DNA of 64,000 nucleotides from Liopterus haemorrhoidalis (GCA_963971575.1 OZ020624.1:1121001-1185000); one strand, 5' to 3'. Numbered from the stretch's first letter, positions 1-10,716 are shown. The notes: generated by a model from the letters alone, not told the origin. Translations and numbers: made by a program.

Positions 1-361
1 GTGATCGAAAAAGAAAAGAAATAGAAAGAGTACTGTTTTCCACGACCGTATAGATATACGTTCATTACAAGCTTACCAGTGATTAGTAAATGTAGCACGT
101 TCCCCACTTCTTTTTATTACACACCGCTGACCTGTTACATAATGAGCTCATTATGTAACAGGTTGTTTATATATTTTTTAATAGAATTGGTCTTGGTCAG
201 TCAGTTAATCAGATGTCACAAGTATTGTTATTTAAACTTAATTTATATTCCGTATGACACGTACATGACCACTGCTAGGCAACGTAATAAATAGGTTGAA
301 AGCAACTGTCAAATTATTTTTAGTTTTTAAAGGGATCTGATTAAAATTAAATAAATAATAA
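1..361. other. AT-rich stretch, no gene seen
   Basis: No coding signal or recognised repeat apart from the perfect palindrome at 130-163. The open frame across 79-294 has no recognisable motif and looks like chance. Confidence 0.4.
130..163. repeat. 34-bp perfect palindrome
   Basis: The 17-base arm ACCTGTTACATAATGAG is followed at once by its exact reverse complement, with no spacer. It could extrude a cruciform. I cannot assign it to an element. Confidence 0.85.
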
Positions 362-534
362 AGAAAGTGCGTATACGCACCTTTGGCCAAATCAGTGAAA
401 TGTAAAGGCGTAATTCATCATCGACAAGTCTCATCTTGTCTTAGCCATCTAACCTATTGTTCATTTCTACTGTGTGTTCTTTCATGGTTCAGTATATGTA
501 TTTACAGAATAAGTATAGTAAAAATAAAAATTAG

Positions 535-830
535 TTGTACAGTTGTCAAATAATAGTAAAATTTCTTAATTGGTCACGACTAGCAGTTGCTCTTATGAAG
601 TATCAGAGTAATGCAGATACTGATAGAGAAGCAACAAATTCAAACTATGGGCGTCCTTCACAAAACAGTTTATCAGATGTCATCAGATTTGATAATATTG
701 GTCATCTGATAAGAGGCATGAAACGAATGTAAAAAAAATGCAGTTTGTGTAAGAGCAATCCATTTATTTATGTGTAAAATGTAAAGTACATCTGTGCCCA
801 GAGTGTTTTGAAACGATTCATTCCAAATAA
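535..830 (+). pseudogene. piggyBac-type transposase, C-terminal fragment
   Basis: The frame reads IRFDNIGHLI and then, past an in-frame TAA at 730-732, a cysteine-rich tail: CSLC, then after a frameshift near 760 CVKC, LCPECF and ETIH before TAA at 828-830. A basic linker followed by a CxxC/CxxC/CxxCF...H zinc-binding tail is the typical end of piggyBac (DDE_Tnp_1_7) transposases. The N-terminal and catalytic DDD regions are absent. One stop and one frameshift make it dead. Family assignment rests on the tail pattern and on the TTAA-flanked end at 1569. Confidence 0.65.
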
Positions 831-947
831 GTTCATATTTCATTCATAAATAAAATAATTTGCTTATTACATGTTTATTTATATTTAATATTGTTATTAG
901 CCAAGGGTGCGTATACGCATCCTTATATTCCTGTAGAGTTAAGCATA

Positions 948-1460
948 CAGTAGATGGCCAAATTATTAGGGACAGCACACCCCCCCTGTAATTTTCAAGA
1001 TTAAATGCATTTTGTGAGAAAATAAATTGTTTTTACATCATTTTTCTTCTATATTCTTGTTGCTGGTATCATTATTATTTTAAAAAGCGGGAGATCGCCA
1101 AAGAAATCATCACCACCAAGCGGCAATTTATATAAACCCTTATCAGAGAGTGGCATCACTACCCCAATCTCCGACACAACGCAAAATTCTGCATAGAAAG
1201 CATGCCCAAACGCCTGGAAGCCGCAATCGCAGCAAAGGGTGGCATTACAAAATATTAAGATTTTACTTAATTTGTTAAATTAACACTTTTTATACAAAAA
1301 TAAATGGTTATGAATAAGCAATTATGTCGTTTTATATTCTAAATAAAGAACTCTAATGAATAAAAATAAATACGAGACCCAAAGCCATTTATTTACTTAT
1401 TAAATTCATTTGAAAATTACAGAAAATCTGCACTGTCCCTAATAATTTGGCCACCTACTG
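948..1460 (+). mobile_element. Tc1-like element, internally deleted, 513 bp
   Basis: The ends form inverted repeats starting CAGTAGATGGCCAAATTATT (left) and CAGTAGGTGGCCAAATTATT (right, reverse complement). They are flanked by TA at 946-947 and 1461-1462, the Tc1/mariner target. Inside is only the last part of a Tc1 transposase. It sits in the 3' region of the piggyBac remnant and is therefore younger than it. Confidence 0.85.
1139..1258 (+). pseudogene. Tc1-family transposase C-terminus
   Basis: Forty codons read LIREWHHYPNLRH, then CIESMPKRLEAAIAAKGG and end ITKY-stop. The 'ESMPKRLEA.I.AKGG.TKY' ending is the hallmark C-terminus of Tc1-type DD34E transposases, which cut and paste DNA at TA sites in the nucleus. 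The frame closes with a stop just upstream, so the HTH and the DDE core are missing and only the tail survives. The flanking TIRs and TA duplication support the call. It cannot encode an active enzyme. Confidence 0.8.
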
Positions 1461-1573
1461 TATATATTTTTTCAAAAAGCAATATTTGTCTAAGTTGATG
1501 TATTTTAATTAATTTGCATTACAAGATTTGTGAAAAATATTTTTTCTTAATCGCTTGGCCATTAATGGGTTAA

Positions 1574-2289
1574 GGCATTTTTCATTTTTAAATGACTTCT
1601 CAATTTGTCTACATTAAAATTTTTGTGTCGGTGTTTTTTAATTGGTAATAAACGAGGAAATAAATTACTGCAAGCTGTGCGGATTCAAAACATTGGGCAA
1701 AATGGAGGAGGGGAGTAAGGGATTGGCCCGAGATGGGCTCTACCATTCAATATTGTCACGACCCGCCACTGATGTAATGCCCGCTTTGTATATTTTTCTA
1801 CAATATGCCAACGCAAGACATTAAAGTGAAGTGCTGATAAGATTTAATAGTAGTCTTTGTTCTAGTATAATTTTTGTGTCTGGTCTTCTAAATGAACGTC
1901 TGTAGTGTTTATTGTTTTGCCAATCTGTTGATCTCGTCGGACAGGAGAGCATTCAGAGCCAGCAGTGGGGCGACTCTTGGCGATAGAAGCTCCTCTATTG
2001 TTTTCCCTTAAAACAATTTGCCAGCCAGGCTTTTAATTAACATATAAATTACTTGAATTACTTTGCTTTAGGTATCCACATCCACTCCACTCACACCTCC
2101 TGAATTACTATTCATTTTACCAAGGTCTGAAAAACTTGAATTATTGATGACCGCGCTGTGTGAATGACCACATTCATTAACACGGTGTTCATTATGCTGT
2201 AAGACAACGTCATCACACATATAATAACATAAGAATTAACAAATTTATCTGCTGATGTCAACCAGAAAGTCATATTCAACATAATAAGT
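1574..2289. other. Unresolved intergenic stretch
   Basis: No recognisable gene. The segment ending CGACCCGCCACTG near 1770 resembles a hAT terminus (reverse complement CAGTGGCGGGTCG), but no partner end was found. The 60-residue open frame at 1642-1824 has no known motif. Confidence 0.3.
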
Positions 2290-2712
2290 CAACATTTAAG
2301 AGCATTAGCTGAAAATTTTAATAATTATTTCCCTGAAAATGAGGCACCTCGTAAAGGTAACCTTTGGATTAATAATCCAATCTTGAAAGTTATAAAGTCA
2401 TGTGTACTTGATCCTCGTGAAAAAGAAAAGCTGACGAGTTGTCTTGTGATTCTGGTGTCCAAACATAAAATGCAATCATCGTCTCAATTTTGAGAAAAAG
2501 GATATCCATCTTTGAGTTATAAAGCTATCAAATTATTAGTAATTTTTTCGACTTCCTATTTGTGTGAAAAATTTTTTTTAGCCATGTCAATTATAAAAAC
2601 CAAACCGAGAAATCGAATGGATGTTAACGCAGCGCTTCGTCTCTCAGAAACAACTCTGCAGCCACGTATATCAAATTTTCTAACAAAGAATCAGCAGCAG
2701 ATGTCGCACTAA
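2290..2712 (+). pseudogene. hAT transposase C-terminal region, ZBED5/FAM200-like
   Basis: A 141-codon frame carries the C-terminal third of a hAT transposase: HLRALAENFNNYFPE, LWINNP, a short tract with one in-frame TGA (near 2491), then YPSLSYKAIKLL, IFSTSYLCEKFF, IKTKPRNRMDV, LRLSETTLQPRI and a closing SH. The FSTSYLCE...IKTK.R.R block is the hAT dimerisation region as seen in ZBED5- and FAM200-type proteins. The BED finger and the catalytic core are missing. The next sequence downstream is the mariner insertion. Non-functional. Confidence 0.8.
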
Positions 2713-2761
2713 AAATTGTTATTATTTAACTGTATAATATATACTTTGTCCATTGATAATA

Positions 2762-3324
2762 ACGGGTGTTTTTTTAGAGGTATAGAACTTTAAATTGCAA
2801 TAAAACAACGATGGATTATTCGATTGACATGAATTTTTTTTTATTCGAAAGATAATCTTGTGGCATTACATTAAATCATACCAACAAGACGGCGCAACAT
2901 GTCACACAGCTCGTGCCACAATCGATTTATTGAAAGACACGTTTGGTGACCGCCTAATTTCACGTTTTGGACCTGTGAATTGGCCTCCAAGATCTTGTGA
3001 TTTAACACCGCTGGACTACTTTCTGTGGGGCTATGTAAAGTCATTGGTCTATGCGGATAAGCCACAAACGCTTGACCATTTGGAAGACAACATTCGCCGT
3101 GTTATTGCCGATATACGGCCACAAATGTTGGAAAAAGTCATCGAAAATTGGACGTCCAGATTGGACTACATCCGAGCCAGCCGTGGCGGTCATATGCCAG
3201 AAATCATATTTAAAATGTAATGCCACAAGATTATCTTTCGAATAAAAAAAATTCATGTCAATCGAATAATCCATTGTTGTTTTATTGCAATTTAAAGTTC
3301 TATACCTCTAAAAAAAACACCCAT
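2762..3324 (+). mobile_element. DD41D-type mariner, internally deleted, ~110-bp TIRs
   Basis: Inverted terminal repeats of roughly 110 bp begin GGGTGTTTTTTTAGAGGTAT a base or two inside each end, flanked by TA (2760-2761 and 3325-3326). Only the C-terminal half of the transposase remains, and its coding ends run into the TIRs on both sides. The element lies inside the hAT remnant. Length is 563 bp. Confidence 0.85.
2858..3220 (+). pseudogene. Mariner (DD41D spacing) transposase C-terminal half
   Basis: The uninterrupted frame begins inside the left TIR and reads SYQQDGATCHTARATIDLL, WPPRSCDLTPLDYFLWGYVK, LEDNIRRVIADIRPQ and ends HMPEIIFKM-stop inside the right TIR. The second catalytic Asp (QQDGA) and the third (PLDYF) are separated by 41 residues by my count, the spacing of the rosa/DD41D mariners and not of DD34D. 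The HTH domain and first catalytic Asp were lost in an internal deletion that left the rest open. Neighbouring copies of other mariner families here do not share these motifs. Confidence 0.8.
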
Positions 3325-3460
3325 TATATACTTATATAATAGTAAAATACTATCTATATTGGTATTTATTTCTGTCTTAACTTTCAGCCGGTCCGCGAAA
3401 TATTTATCCTATTTTCGCCGGTCCGCGGGGGCAAAAAAGTTGAAGAACACTGATATAGAG

Positions 3461-3702
3461 CACGGCTTCTTAAACTTTTTCATATAGCGACCCCCTTCAA
3501 GCCTAGGAAATTTTAAACGACCCACCATGTAATGAAATTAATATTGACCGTAGATGTAGGTGTAATATCGCGACATTGTAGAATCTACCTTGTAGATTCT
3601 AAAAATTTATTTATTATTGCCCAAAAGTAGCACATCTTTGCGACCCCCCTTCAGTAGCCTCGCGACCCCCCGGGGGGTCGGGACCCACAGTTTAAGAAGC
3701 TG
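3461..3702. mobile_element. Short non-autonomous hAT (242 bp)
   Basis: Termini CACGGCTTCTTAAACT and, reverse-complemented, CAGCTTCTTAAACT are flanked by the 8-bp duplication ATATAGAG (3453-3460 and 3703-3710). The interior is rich in GACCCCC/GGGGGTC. It landed just beyond the end of the larger hAT ending at 3452. Confidence 0.85.
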
Positions 3703-3971
3703 ATATAGAGTGTGCTGGTTGCTAATACAGGTTTGTTGCATTGACGTGGGCTGACGTAGTTTGCGGGAAGCACTGCCCCAAGTGTTCAATTATAATGAAC
3801 TCAAGATTTACGATTACGTATTCGCGGCTTAATCTAGCAATTATCCCGTTCATTAGTAGCTTTTCAACCGTATTCAGTTTTTAAAACCGAACATGTAGGA
3901 GTAACTCAGTTCCTGCAAAAAATCTTACAGTGATACCCACATAACAAATGATCAGAAACTTCTTCCATAAA

Positions 3972-5080
3972 CAGGAGTACCAACGGACCACTAGATGGCA
4001 AGATTGAAATGTGTCATTACTATATTACGTAAAATACGTACGTACATACATACGTAAAATTTTATATTTGTTATTGTGAAATCAGTGGCAGCTTATAAAT
4101 TGACCGAGTAGTTTGCCGACAGTGAGTCTGTAAAAAAATGGATGTTACTCGTGAAGGTTTTCGTTGGATGATCTTTTACGATTTTAGTAAAGGCCTAACT
4201 CAACAACATTGCATAGATTCGCTTCGTTCAACTTTTGCTAATCAAGCACCATCAGAAAAGACTGTTTACAATTGGGTTACAGAATTTCGTCGTGGTCGTG
4301 CGTCCATCAGTGATGAATCTCGTCAAGTTCGACCAAAATTGTGATTCAAAAAAACATCGATGCTATGAGCAAAATGATTGTAGAAGATCGGTATGTGACT
4401 TACCGTGAGATAGAGGCATCCTTTGGCATATCGCAGACTGCAATACATTCGATTTTGCATGAATATTTAGCTGTGAAAAAGATCTATTCCCGATGGATTC
4501 CGTATAATTTGACCAAAGCTCAAAAAATGGCTTGTGTTGATTGGTGGGAGGGAATGCTAAAACAAATCAACCTAGGTACTGCAAAATCTATATACAACAT
4601 CGTTACAGGTGACGAAACTTGTATTTATTCATATGAACCAGAAACTAAGCAACAATCCACTGGGTCTTCCAAGAAGAACAGAAACCCACAAAAATTGTTC
4701 GTTCACAAAATCAGGAAAAACAACCAAAAATGTCGTTCTTTATAATGACAATGCAAGCTCCCATACAGCACGTCAAACAATTAATTATTTGAAGGAGAGA
4801 AACGAATTAATGTCTCATTGCCCATATTCATCTGATTTATCCCCTAAAGACTTTTTTTTTCTTCCCCAGTGTCAAACAAAAAATGCGTGGACAGCGATTT
4901 TCATCTCATCAAGAAGTTGTTGAAGCCTTCGAAAACCATGTTTTTGAGATACCAACTTCAGAGTGGATAAAATGTTTCAAGAATTGGTTTGAACGCATGT
5001 GTATAAATCTTAAAGGCGAATATTTTGAAAAGCAAAAAAACAGTTTGTTCCAAAAAAGAGCTCTGAATATGGTTTAAGCA
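3972..5080 (+). pseudogene. Mariner family A copy 1, near full length but broken
   Basis: A DD34D mariner transposase in pieces: HTH region at 4138-4344 (MDVTREGFRWMIFYDFSKGL...), a 1-nt frameshift at 4342, the central domain at 4341-4745 (VTGDETCIYSYE, first catalytic Asp), a second frameshift, then YNDNASSHTARQTINYL with SPKDFFF (second and third Asp; this copy lacks one residue between them), and the C-terminus ENHVFEIP...NLKGEYFEKQ near 4920-5035. The 5' UTR keeps the ACCACTAGATGGCAA motif of the TIR region. At least six other copies or fragments of this family lie in the window. Normal length is about 345 residues. Inactive. Confidence 0.85.
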
Positions 5081-5545
5081 TACATCTAGTTTTAAGACTT
5101 CTATGCAACCGAGCATTTGAGATACAGATCTAATATTGCAGAGATTTCCCAAAAGAAAGACTTAAAATAAATAATGTCCGTACTGTTTGAAAGTGGGTTA
5201 AAATTAACAAGTCCATTTAGTTGCGTGTGGTCTCTACCGTTGTATCTTTTTTTGCAACACCTCTGACAGTGATTCGGAAATGCAGTTGAAACTGTACTCG
5301 ACGGTAATAGGGCCACAAACTGAGCAGGCAGTTAGCAGCCGCTGAGAGGCAGCGCTGCGAGAGTCGCGCGGTTCCCACGTGTCTCTCACGTTGCCGCTTC
5401 ACGCCGAATGACGTCACAGCATTCCAGACCTCCTTGACCGACCAACGACCACCAACAATACGATTATTGGACATTTAACTAACTCGAATTTTTGATAATT
5501 GCTTTTCATACGAACTTTCAATCTCACCAGCTAAACTAAATTTTT
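5081..5545. other. Unresolved, CpG-richer patch
   Basis: No recognised gene. Positions 5330-5440 are clearly richer in CpG than the surroundings and include a TGACGTCA (CRE-type) octamer near 5409. The minus-strand frames here match nothing I know. A decayed promoter or a GC-rich TE piece are both possible. Confidence 0.25.
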
Positions 5546-5650
5546 ACCGACCGCCAACATATATAAGGGAGGTATTATGATCATACCGATTTTGACACGA
5601 TCTCCACGAATTGAGGTCCCTACATAACGTTTTCACTATTTTTAGCATGA
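5546..5650 (+). repeat. Family G repeat, left-end fragment
   Basis: It starts ACCGACCGCCAACATATATA and continues with the conserved GGGAGGTATT...GAGGTCCCTACATAACG block, then stops at ATGATGTC where other copies have their GTCT microsatellite. The minisatellite 5651-5793 begins at that point. Confidence 0.85.
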
Positions 5651-5793
5651 TGTCCCTAATGGCCCTAGTTGTGAAAAGCCCCAATTGTGTACGGCCCGAA
5701 TTGTCCATCGCTCCAGTTGTTAATGGCCCCAGTTGTGAAAATCCCCAATTGTGTACGGCCCGAATTGTCTTACGGCACCAGTTGTCTGGTTAC
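5651..5793 (-). repeat. 16-bp-monomer minisatellite (64-bp higher-order unit)
   Basis: Reverse-complement copies of monomers such as ACAACTGGGGCCATTA, ACAATTGGGGCTTTTC and ACAATTCGGGCCGTAC. It closes with the same edge (GGTAACCAGACAACTGG in reverse complement) as the larger array at 31083-31398, so it is a dispersed repeat rather than a local expansion. Confidence 0.8.
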
Positions 5794-5936
5794 CGTTCAT
5801 TACTAGCGTTTAGCGAACGCAAAAGTGTATGTAGACTTACAGATCGCAGTATTTTGCTTGCTGTTCGTTTAGCGAAACAATTTTATTTTAGCAGACGAAT
5901 TAACCTGGTAGACGTAATGTCAGTAGACGGTATACT

Positions 5937-7236
5937 AAAGTGGGGAACAGAATACAACGAGTTCTACGGCGTTGACGGCGTTTGGACGGCGCTATCTGTC
6001 AGAGGAAAGTTAAAATCAAGCTGGCGTACGCAAATGCACAGAATGTGTAACGTCCTAGCGGCGTTCGAACGCCGTTGATACTGAATGTTCGTCAACTTCC
6101 AACTTTTGAAGCCGTTGAACGTTGACGTAGAACACCTAACCTCAGTTTTTACTGAATGGTAAAGTGTTTGTATGTATAAATAACTTGCATACAACATAAA
6201 TAATATCACACACAAGTCTTCATCATCCATTATAATTTTAATAAAAGAAAGAGCACCTATAGACACAGATATAGGTTGTTACGTGACACTTTGACGGCGT
6301 TAAAAATTATTGCATTGTGTGCAGGCGAAAATTCAACGCCGTGCTACGCCATCATTTGCGACGGCATGCGTAAAGTGGGAAACAGAATGCACCGAGTTCT
6401 ACGACGCGTTAACGCCGTTCGTACGGCGCTATCTGTCAGGAGAAAGTTAAACCCCAGCTGTCGTACGCAAGTGCACAGAATGAACAACGTCCTCCGGCGT
6501 TCGACCGCCGTTGATACTGAATGTTCGTCAACTTACAACTTTTGACGCCGTTGAACGTTGACGCAGAACACCTAACCTCAGTTTTTACTGAATAATAAAG
6601 TGTTTGTATGTATAAATAACTTGCATACAACATAAACAACATCACGCACAAGTCTTCATCATCCATTATACTTTTAATAAAAGAAAGCGCACGTATAAAC
6701 ACAGATATAGGTTGTCAAGTGACACTTGACGGCGTTAAAAATTATTGCATTGTGTGCAGGCGAAAATTCTCAACGGCGCTAACGCAACGTTGTCACAAAT
6801 GACGCCGCGCTGACGCCGTAGCGCGCTGTGCATTCTGTTCCAGGCTTTAGCGCCGTTGAGAATTTTCGCCTGCACACAATGCAATAATTTTTAACGCCGT
6901 CAAGTGTCACTTGACAACCTATATCTGTGTTTATACGTGCGCTTTCTTTTATTAAAAGTATAATGGATGATGAAGACTTGTGTGTGATGTTATTTATGTT
7001 GTATGCAAGTTATTTATACATACAAACACTTTACCATTCAGTAAAAACTGAGGTTAGGTGTTCTGCGTCAACGTTCAACGGCGAACATTCAGTATCAACG
7101 GCGTTCGAACGCCGTAGGACGTTGTCCATTCTGTGCACTTGCGTACGACAGCTTGGTTTTAACTTTCTTCTGACAGATAGCGCCGTACTTACGCCGTCAA
7201 CGCGTCGTAGAACTCGGTGCATTCTGTTCCAGGCTT
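5937..7236. mobile_element. Tandem plus inverted CG-rich Harbinger-like MITE cluster
   Basis: Three copies of a ~400-bp unit: two head-to-tail (about 5940-6378 and 6379-6785) and one inverted (6848-7235). The last two form a hairpin with ~390-bp arms and a ~60-bp loop. Outer ends share GGAACAGAATGCACCGAG. Each unit is rich in ACGCCGTTGACGCCGT-type motifs and holds a short frame MDDEDLCVMLFMLYASYLY that could be the first exon of a Harbinger nuclease. TAA/TTA triplets at the edges fit Harbinger, but no core transposase is present, so class is inferred. Confidence 0.6.
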
Positions 7237-7661
7237 AAGTGTCGTGGTAGACGAAAAATCTGTATACGTATTGTGTCATGGTAGCCGAGAAGTCGTAGGT
7301 TGTTTGCTGGTGATCACATTAAGTTTTTATGAGCATAGATACGTTAGAGAGCAATATATCTATTCTTAGTATATGTAATTTATTTTCTTATTGGCAATTA
7401 AAAAGGGAATGTTATTCGCGGTTATAAAATGATTTGCATATATAATTGTTTACTATTATCCTTGACAGGAATTTATGCATTTGATGAAAAAAATGAGCAA
7501 TACAATAAGTGCATCGTGACTACAACTGTAATATAATCAATTAGAATATTTGATTCGAATTTAGATAACTATTCATTTTATAGCAATCCAATGAATACGC
7601 CAGTGCTTCGCAAAATCGTTTCGATTCTTCTTGTTATCAACAAGAAATGTTGGATACTTGC
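7237..7661. other. Unresolved AT-rich stretch
   Basis: Nothing recognisable on either strand. Confidence 0.3.
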
Positions 7662-8112
7662 TATGAGTGCTACCTTTTAAGTTTTTACAAAAAAATTTTT
7701 GGAACTATTTTATTGCTTTTCAAAATATTCGCCTTTAATATTTATACACTTTTGCATGCGTTCAAACCAATTCTCGAAACATATTTTCCACTCTGAAGTT
7801 GGTATCTCAAAAACATGGTTTTCGAAGGCTTCAACAGTTCTTGAGGTAATAAAAATCGCTTTACACGCATTTTTTGTTGGACTTTGGGAACAAAAAAAGT
7901 AGGGGATAAATCAAGTGAATACGAGCAATGAAACATTATTTTTATGTTTTTCTCCTTCAAATAATCAATTGTTTGACGTGCTGTGTGGGAGCTTGCATTG
8001 CCACGATGAAGAATGAGACGTTTTTGGTTGTTTTTCCTAATTTTGTCGATGGCTTCTGGCAAACAAATTGTGGTATATCATTCAACATTAACTGTTCTCC
8101 AATCCTCTAAAG

Positions 8113-9901
8113 CAAGGGTGTCAAACTCGCGGCCCACGGGCCGCATGCGGCCCGAAACTAGTATTTTTGCGGCCCGACCGACGTAGTATAAGAATAGGAT
8201 AGGTATTAACAGTTGCCTCGTTAGGGTTGCCTATCTTAATGATTTAGATATAAGTCGCGGGGCATGTATGTTTTGAAATTACGGGCAGACGCATCTCTTC
8301 CACTAATACTAACAACGTCATTTGTTTATAAGTCATGCACAGCGTTGCCAGGCTGGGCGATTTATCGCAAATTGGGCGACCGAAAAAGGCAAATTGCGCC
8401 TCGTTTACGACAAATTGTGATAGTGCCGAATTGGGCGTCTATGTTTTCAAAAGCAAACTTTTTTGGGCGTTTTGTGTTTCATACTCTTATAATTCTCATT
8501 ATCATATCACGTCATAAAATTTCCACAATAAAAGGCGCTTATTTTTGAAGAATTGTTAGAACTAATACCGATGCGTGGTACTACTACAGGACAACATATA
8601 TTTAATCGTGTTTATGAACTGTTGCAATAATACAATCTACCTCTGTCAAAATTAACTTCTGTAGCTACTGATGGCGCTCCATCGATGACCGGAAAAAACA
8701 ACGGCTTCGTGGCATTACTATGAAAACAATTAAGTGAAATTCATGATGGTTCCAACATTCATCATACGCATTGTATTATACACCAAGAAGTATTATGCAC
8801 GAAGGTAATAAAAATGGAAAATGTGTTATCATATATAAAAAAAGTTATTAATTTTATAAGATCTCGAGGCTTAAATCAGCGACAATTTTCTGTTTTCTTA
8901 AGTGAATTACAATGCGAATATTCGGGTTTGTCCTACTATACCGAGGTACGTTGGTTATCCTGCTGCAAGATTCTCAAACAATCCTGGGATTTGAAAGAAG
9001 AAATATGTCAGTTTTTAATAACTAAAAATCAAGACGTAAGTTTGTTTTCTGATCCAATATGGTTGCAGGATTTATCTTTCATGGTTCAACACACACTTAA
9101 CACAACACTTAACCGATTTAAATTTAGCGCTGCAAGGAAAAGATCAGATCATTACGAACATGTGTGACAAATGTAAAACATTCAAATGTAAGCTAGTTCT
9201 TTGGGAAAAGCAACTGAAAGATGGAGATCTAGCACACTTTCCGACGTGCAACATGAACAAATCAAGTTTAGATACAAATGTATCGTATCTGAGATATTCA
9301 GAAAAGGTTTTAAGTCTTAGAACTGAATTTGAAACAAGATTTGCAGATTTTAATTGTTTGGAAAGCAATTTTTCTTTGTTTTCTTCGATTTTATCAATAA
9401 ATATAGATTCAGTACCTAGTCATATGCAAATTGAGGTGATCGAGATGCAATGCGATTCAAATTTGAAGGCAAAATTCATTGAAACTGGTGTGCCTGAATT
9501 TTACAAATATTTACCAGCCAGGTTTCAAAATACTCGAAAATTCGCATATAAAATTATATCCATGTTCGGAAGTACTTATCGGTGCGAGCAGTTATTTACA
9601 CTTATGAAAGGAAATAAGTCTCCTCTCAGATCCAGAATTAACGATGCTCACCTTGGGTCAGTTTTGAAAGTAATAACTGCGAACAGGATTTCTCCCGAGA
9701 TAGGAAAGATAGTAGCAGAGAAGAGAAGCCAAGTGTCAGGAAGTAAACATTAAGTTTTTCTTGTTATTTTTTTTTTATACTTTACTATTCGAAATAAACC
9801 TCCGTTTCTATGAACATTGAATATATTTTTTTTTTTGCGGCCCACCTAAACTTAAACCTTTTTAATTTGGCCCATGTTAACCTTTGAGTTTGACATGCTT
9901 G
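8113..9901 (+). mobile_element. hAT element (GTF2IRD2-like), 1.8 kb, with exact TSD
   Basis: Termini CAAGGGTGTCAAACTC and CAAGCATGTCAAACTC (reverse complement of the right end) are flanked by the perfect 8-bp duplication CTCTAAAG (8105-8112 and 9902-9909). Subterminal GCGGCCC motifs occur at both ends. It inserted into mariner family A copy 2. Confidence 0.92.
8544..9753 (+). pseudogene. hAT transposase, GTF2IRD2-like
   Basis: The frame from 8544 reads FEELLELIPMRGTTTG, then LTSVATDGAPSMTGKNNGF (the hAT catalytic-Asp motif) and HCIIHQEVLC, continuing to LSYYTEVRWLSCCKIL and LFSDPIWLQDLSF up to about 9150. Two in-frame stops lie in this part. A frameshift near 9150 moves the reading to 9160-9753, which carries VPEFYKYLPARFQ, YKIISMFGSTYRCEQLFT and LRSRINDAHLGSVLKV, the C-terminal dimerisation region. 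Order and motifs match GTF2IRD2/Charlie8-type hATs. The N-terminal BED finger is missing. Closer to intact than most TEs here, but not functional. Confidence 0.85.
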
Positions 9902-10139
9902 CTCTAAAGGAATGGTTGTGACATGTCCAGTACAACCGAAGAAACAAGCCATCATTTTCGTGGACGAACAACTTTTGTGGGTTTCGGTTCATCTTGGAAG
10001 ACCCAGTGGATTGTTGCTTAGTTTCCAGTTCATATGAATAAATACAAGTTTCGTCACCTCTAATGATGTTGTATACGGATTTTACGAATATATTGCCATC
10101 TAGTGGTCGTTTGTAAAAACATAAAAGGTAACCCTCGTA

Positions 10140-10716
10140 TGAGGCGTACAATTTAGAGAATTGGGCTTCCAAGGGGTACGCAAATTAAAAAAGTATGGGA
10201 ACCACTGCTTTAAATTATAATTTTCCTCTTAAGTTACTATAAAACGCATTTTCTAAACTTTTTCTTAAGTTATTTCTGATGAGAAAAAATTGAATGTTGT
10301 AGTTATCCTTGCCGGAGGTGTAGTTGTAAGTGAGTTCCACAGATGCCTCTGTAATCATATGTATAAATCATATGATTAAGTCTGTTACGTGATATTTTCT
10401 CTAGTGAAAAATGCCGTGAATTCTCACTTCTAAAAGCGATATAATTATCTTTAATTAGAGATCATGAAAGAGGCCATTTCAGTAATGTTTGTTTACTAAT
10501 AAACCCATTCATTTAATTTACTACGTTACTACTTATGAAACATTTAATTTTATTTGAACTTTGAAGATTTGGCATTCGTATTGGTTGATCTATTTGTGCT
10601 TATTTTCATTTCAGGTTATATTTAGATTTATTTACTAATTTTTATATGCGTTGTACACGTCTTTAAAATATTAAGAAAACCATCAAACATCTAGCATGGT
10701 CAATGTTGCCATTTTT
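10140..10716. other. Unresolved, with a possible hAT terminus
   Basis: Positions 10166-10206 end GGGAACCACTG (reverse complement CAGTGGTTCCC), like many hAT termini, with no partner end. The rest is AT-rich and featureless. Confidence 0.3.

Larger units (their letters stand above)
362..1573 (+). mobile_element. Degenerate piggyBac-like element with nested Tc1
   Basis: A piggyBac-type coding remnant (535-830) is followed by an AT-rich 3' region that resumes after a nested Tc1 element (948-1460). It ends at 1545-1569 in a sequence whose reverse complement begins CCCATTAATGGCCAAGCG, directly followed by TTAA (1570-1573), the piggyBac target. Two inverted copies of a 22-bp motif built on GTGCGTATACGCAC (367-388 and 899-920) look like subterminal repeats. 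The left terminus is not identified and most of the transposase is missing, so this is an internally deleted remnant. Confidence 0.65.
2290..3452 (+). mobile_element. hAT element remnant (ZBED5/FAM200-like), split by mariner
   Basis: The coding remnant at 2290-2712 is followed by the nested mariner 2762-3324. The hAT 3' terminal part at 3385-3452 has repeated GGTCCGCG motifs and ends in TTGAAGAACACTG, a typical hAT terminus. The 5' end was not located. Confidence 0.65.
7664..10137 (-). pseudogene. Mariner family A copy 2, split by a hAT
   Basis: Both mariner ends are present, each next to TA (7662-7663 and 10138-10139), starting TGAGTGCTACCTTTTAAG and, from the other end, CGAGGGTTACCTTTTATG. 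On the minus strand the 3' half (7742-8104: KIRKNNQKRLILHRGNA, SSHTARQTIDYLKEKN, SLDLSPTFF, ENHVFEIPT) and a short central piece (9910-10080: YNIIRGDETCIYSYELETKQ) flank the hAT 8113-9901. A further internal deletion joins the central piece straight to the 5' UTR, so the HTH domain is gone. Frames are broken. Not active. Confidence 0.85.

Noticed and set aside
6436..7238. Frames MFIRALSFIKSIMDDEDLCV... repeated three times as a real gene
   Set aside because: They lie in repeated non-autonomous units; at most a relic first exon of a Harbinger nuclease.
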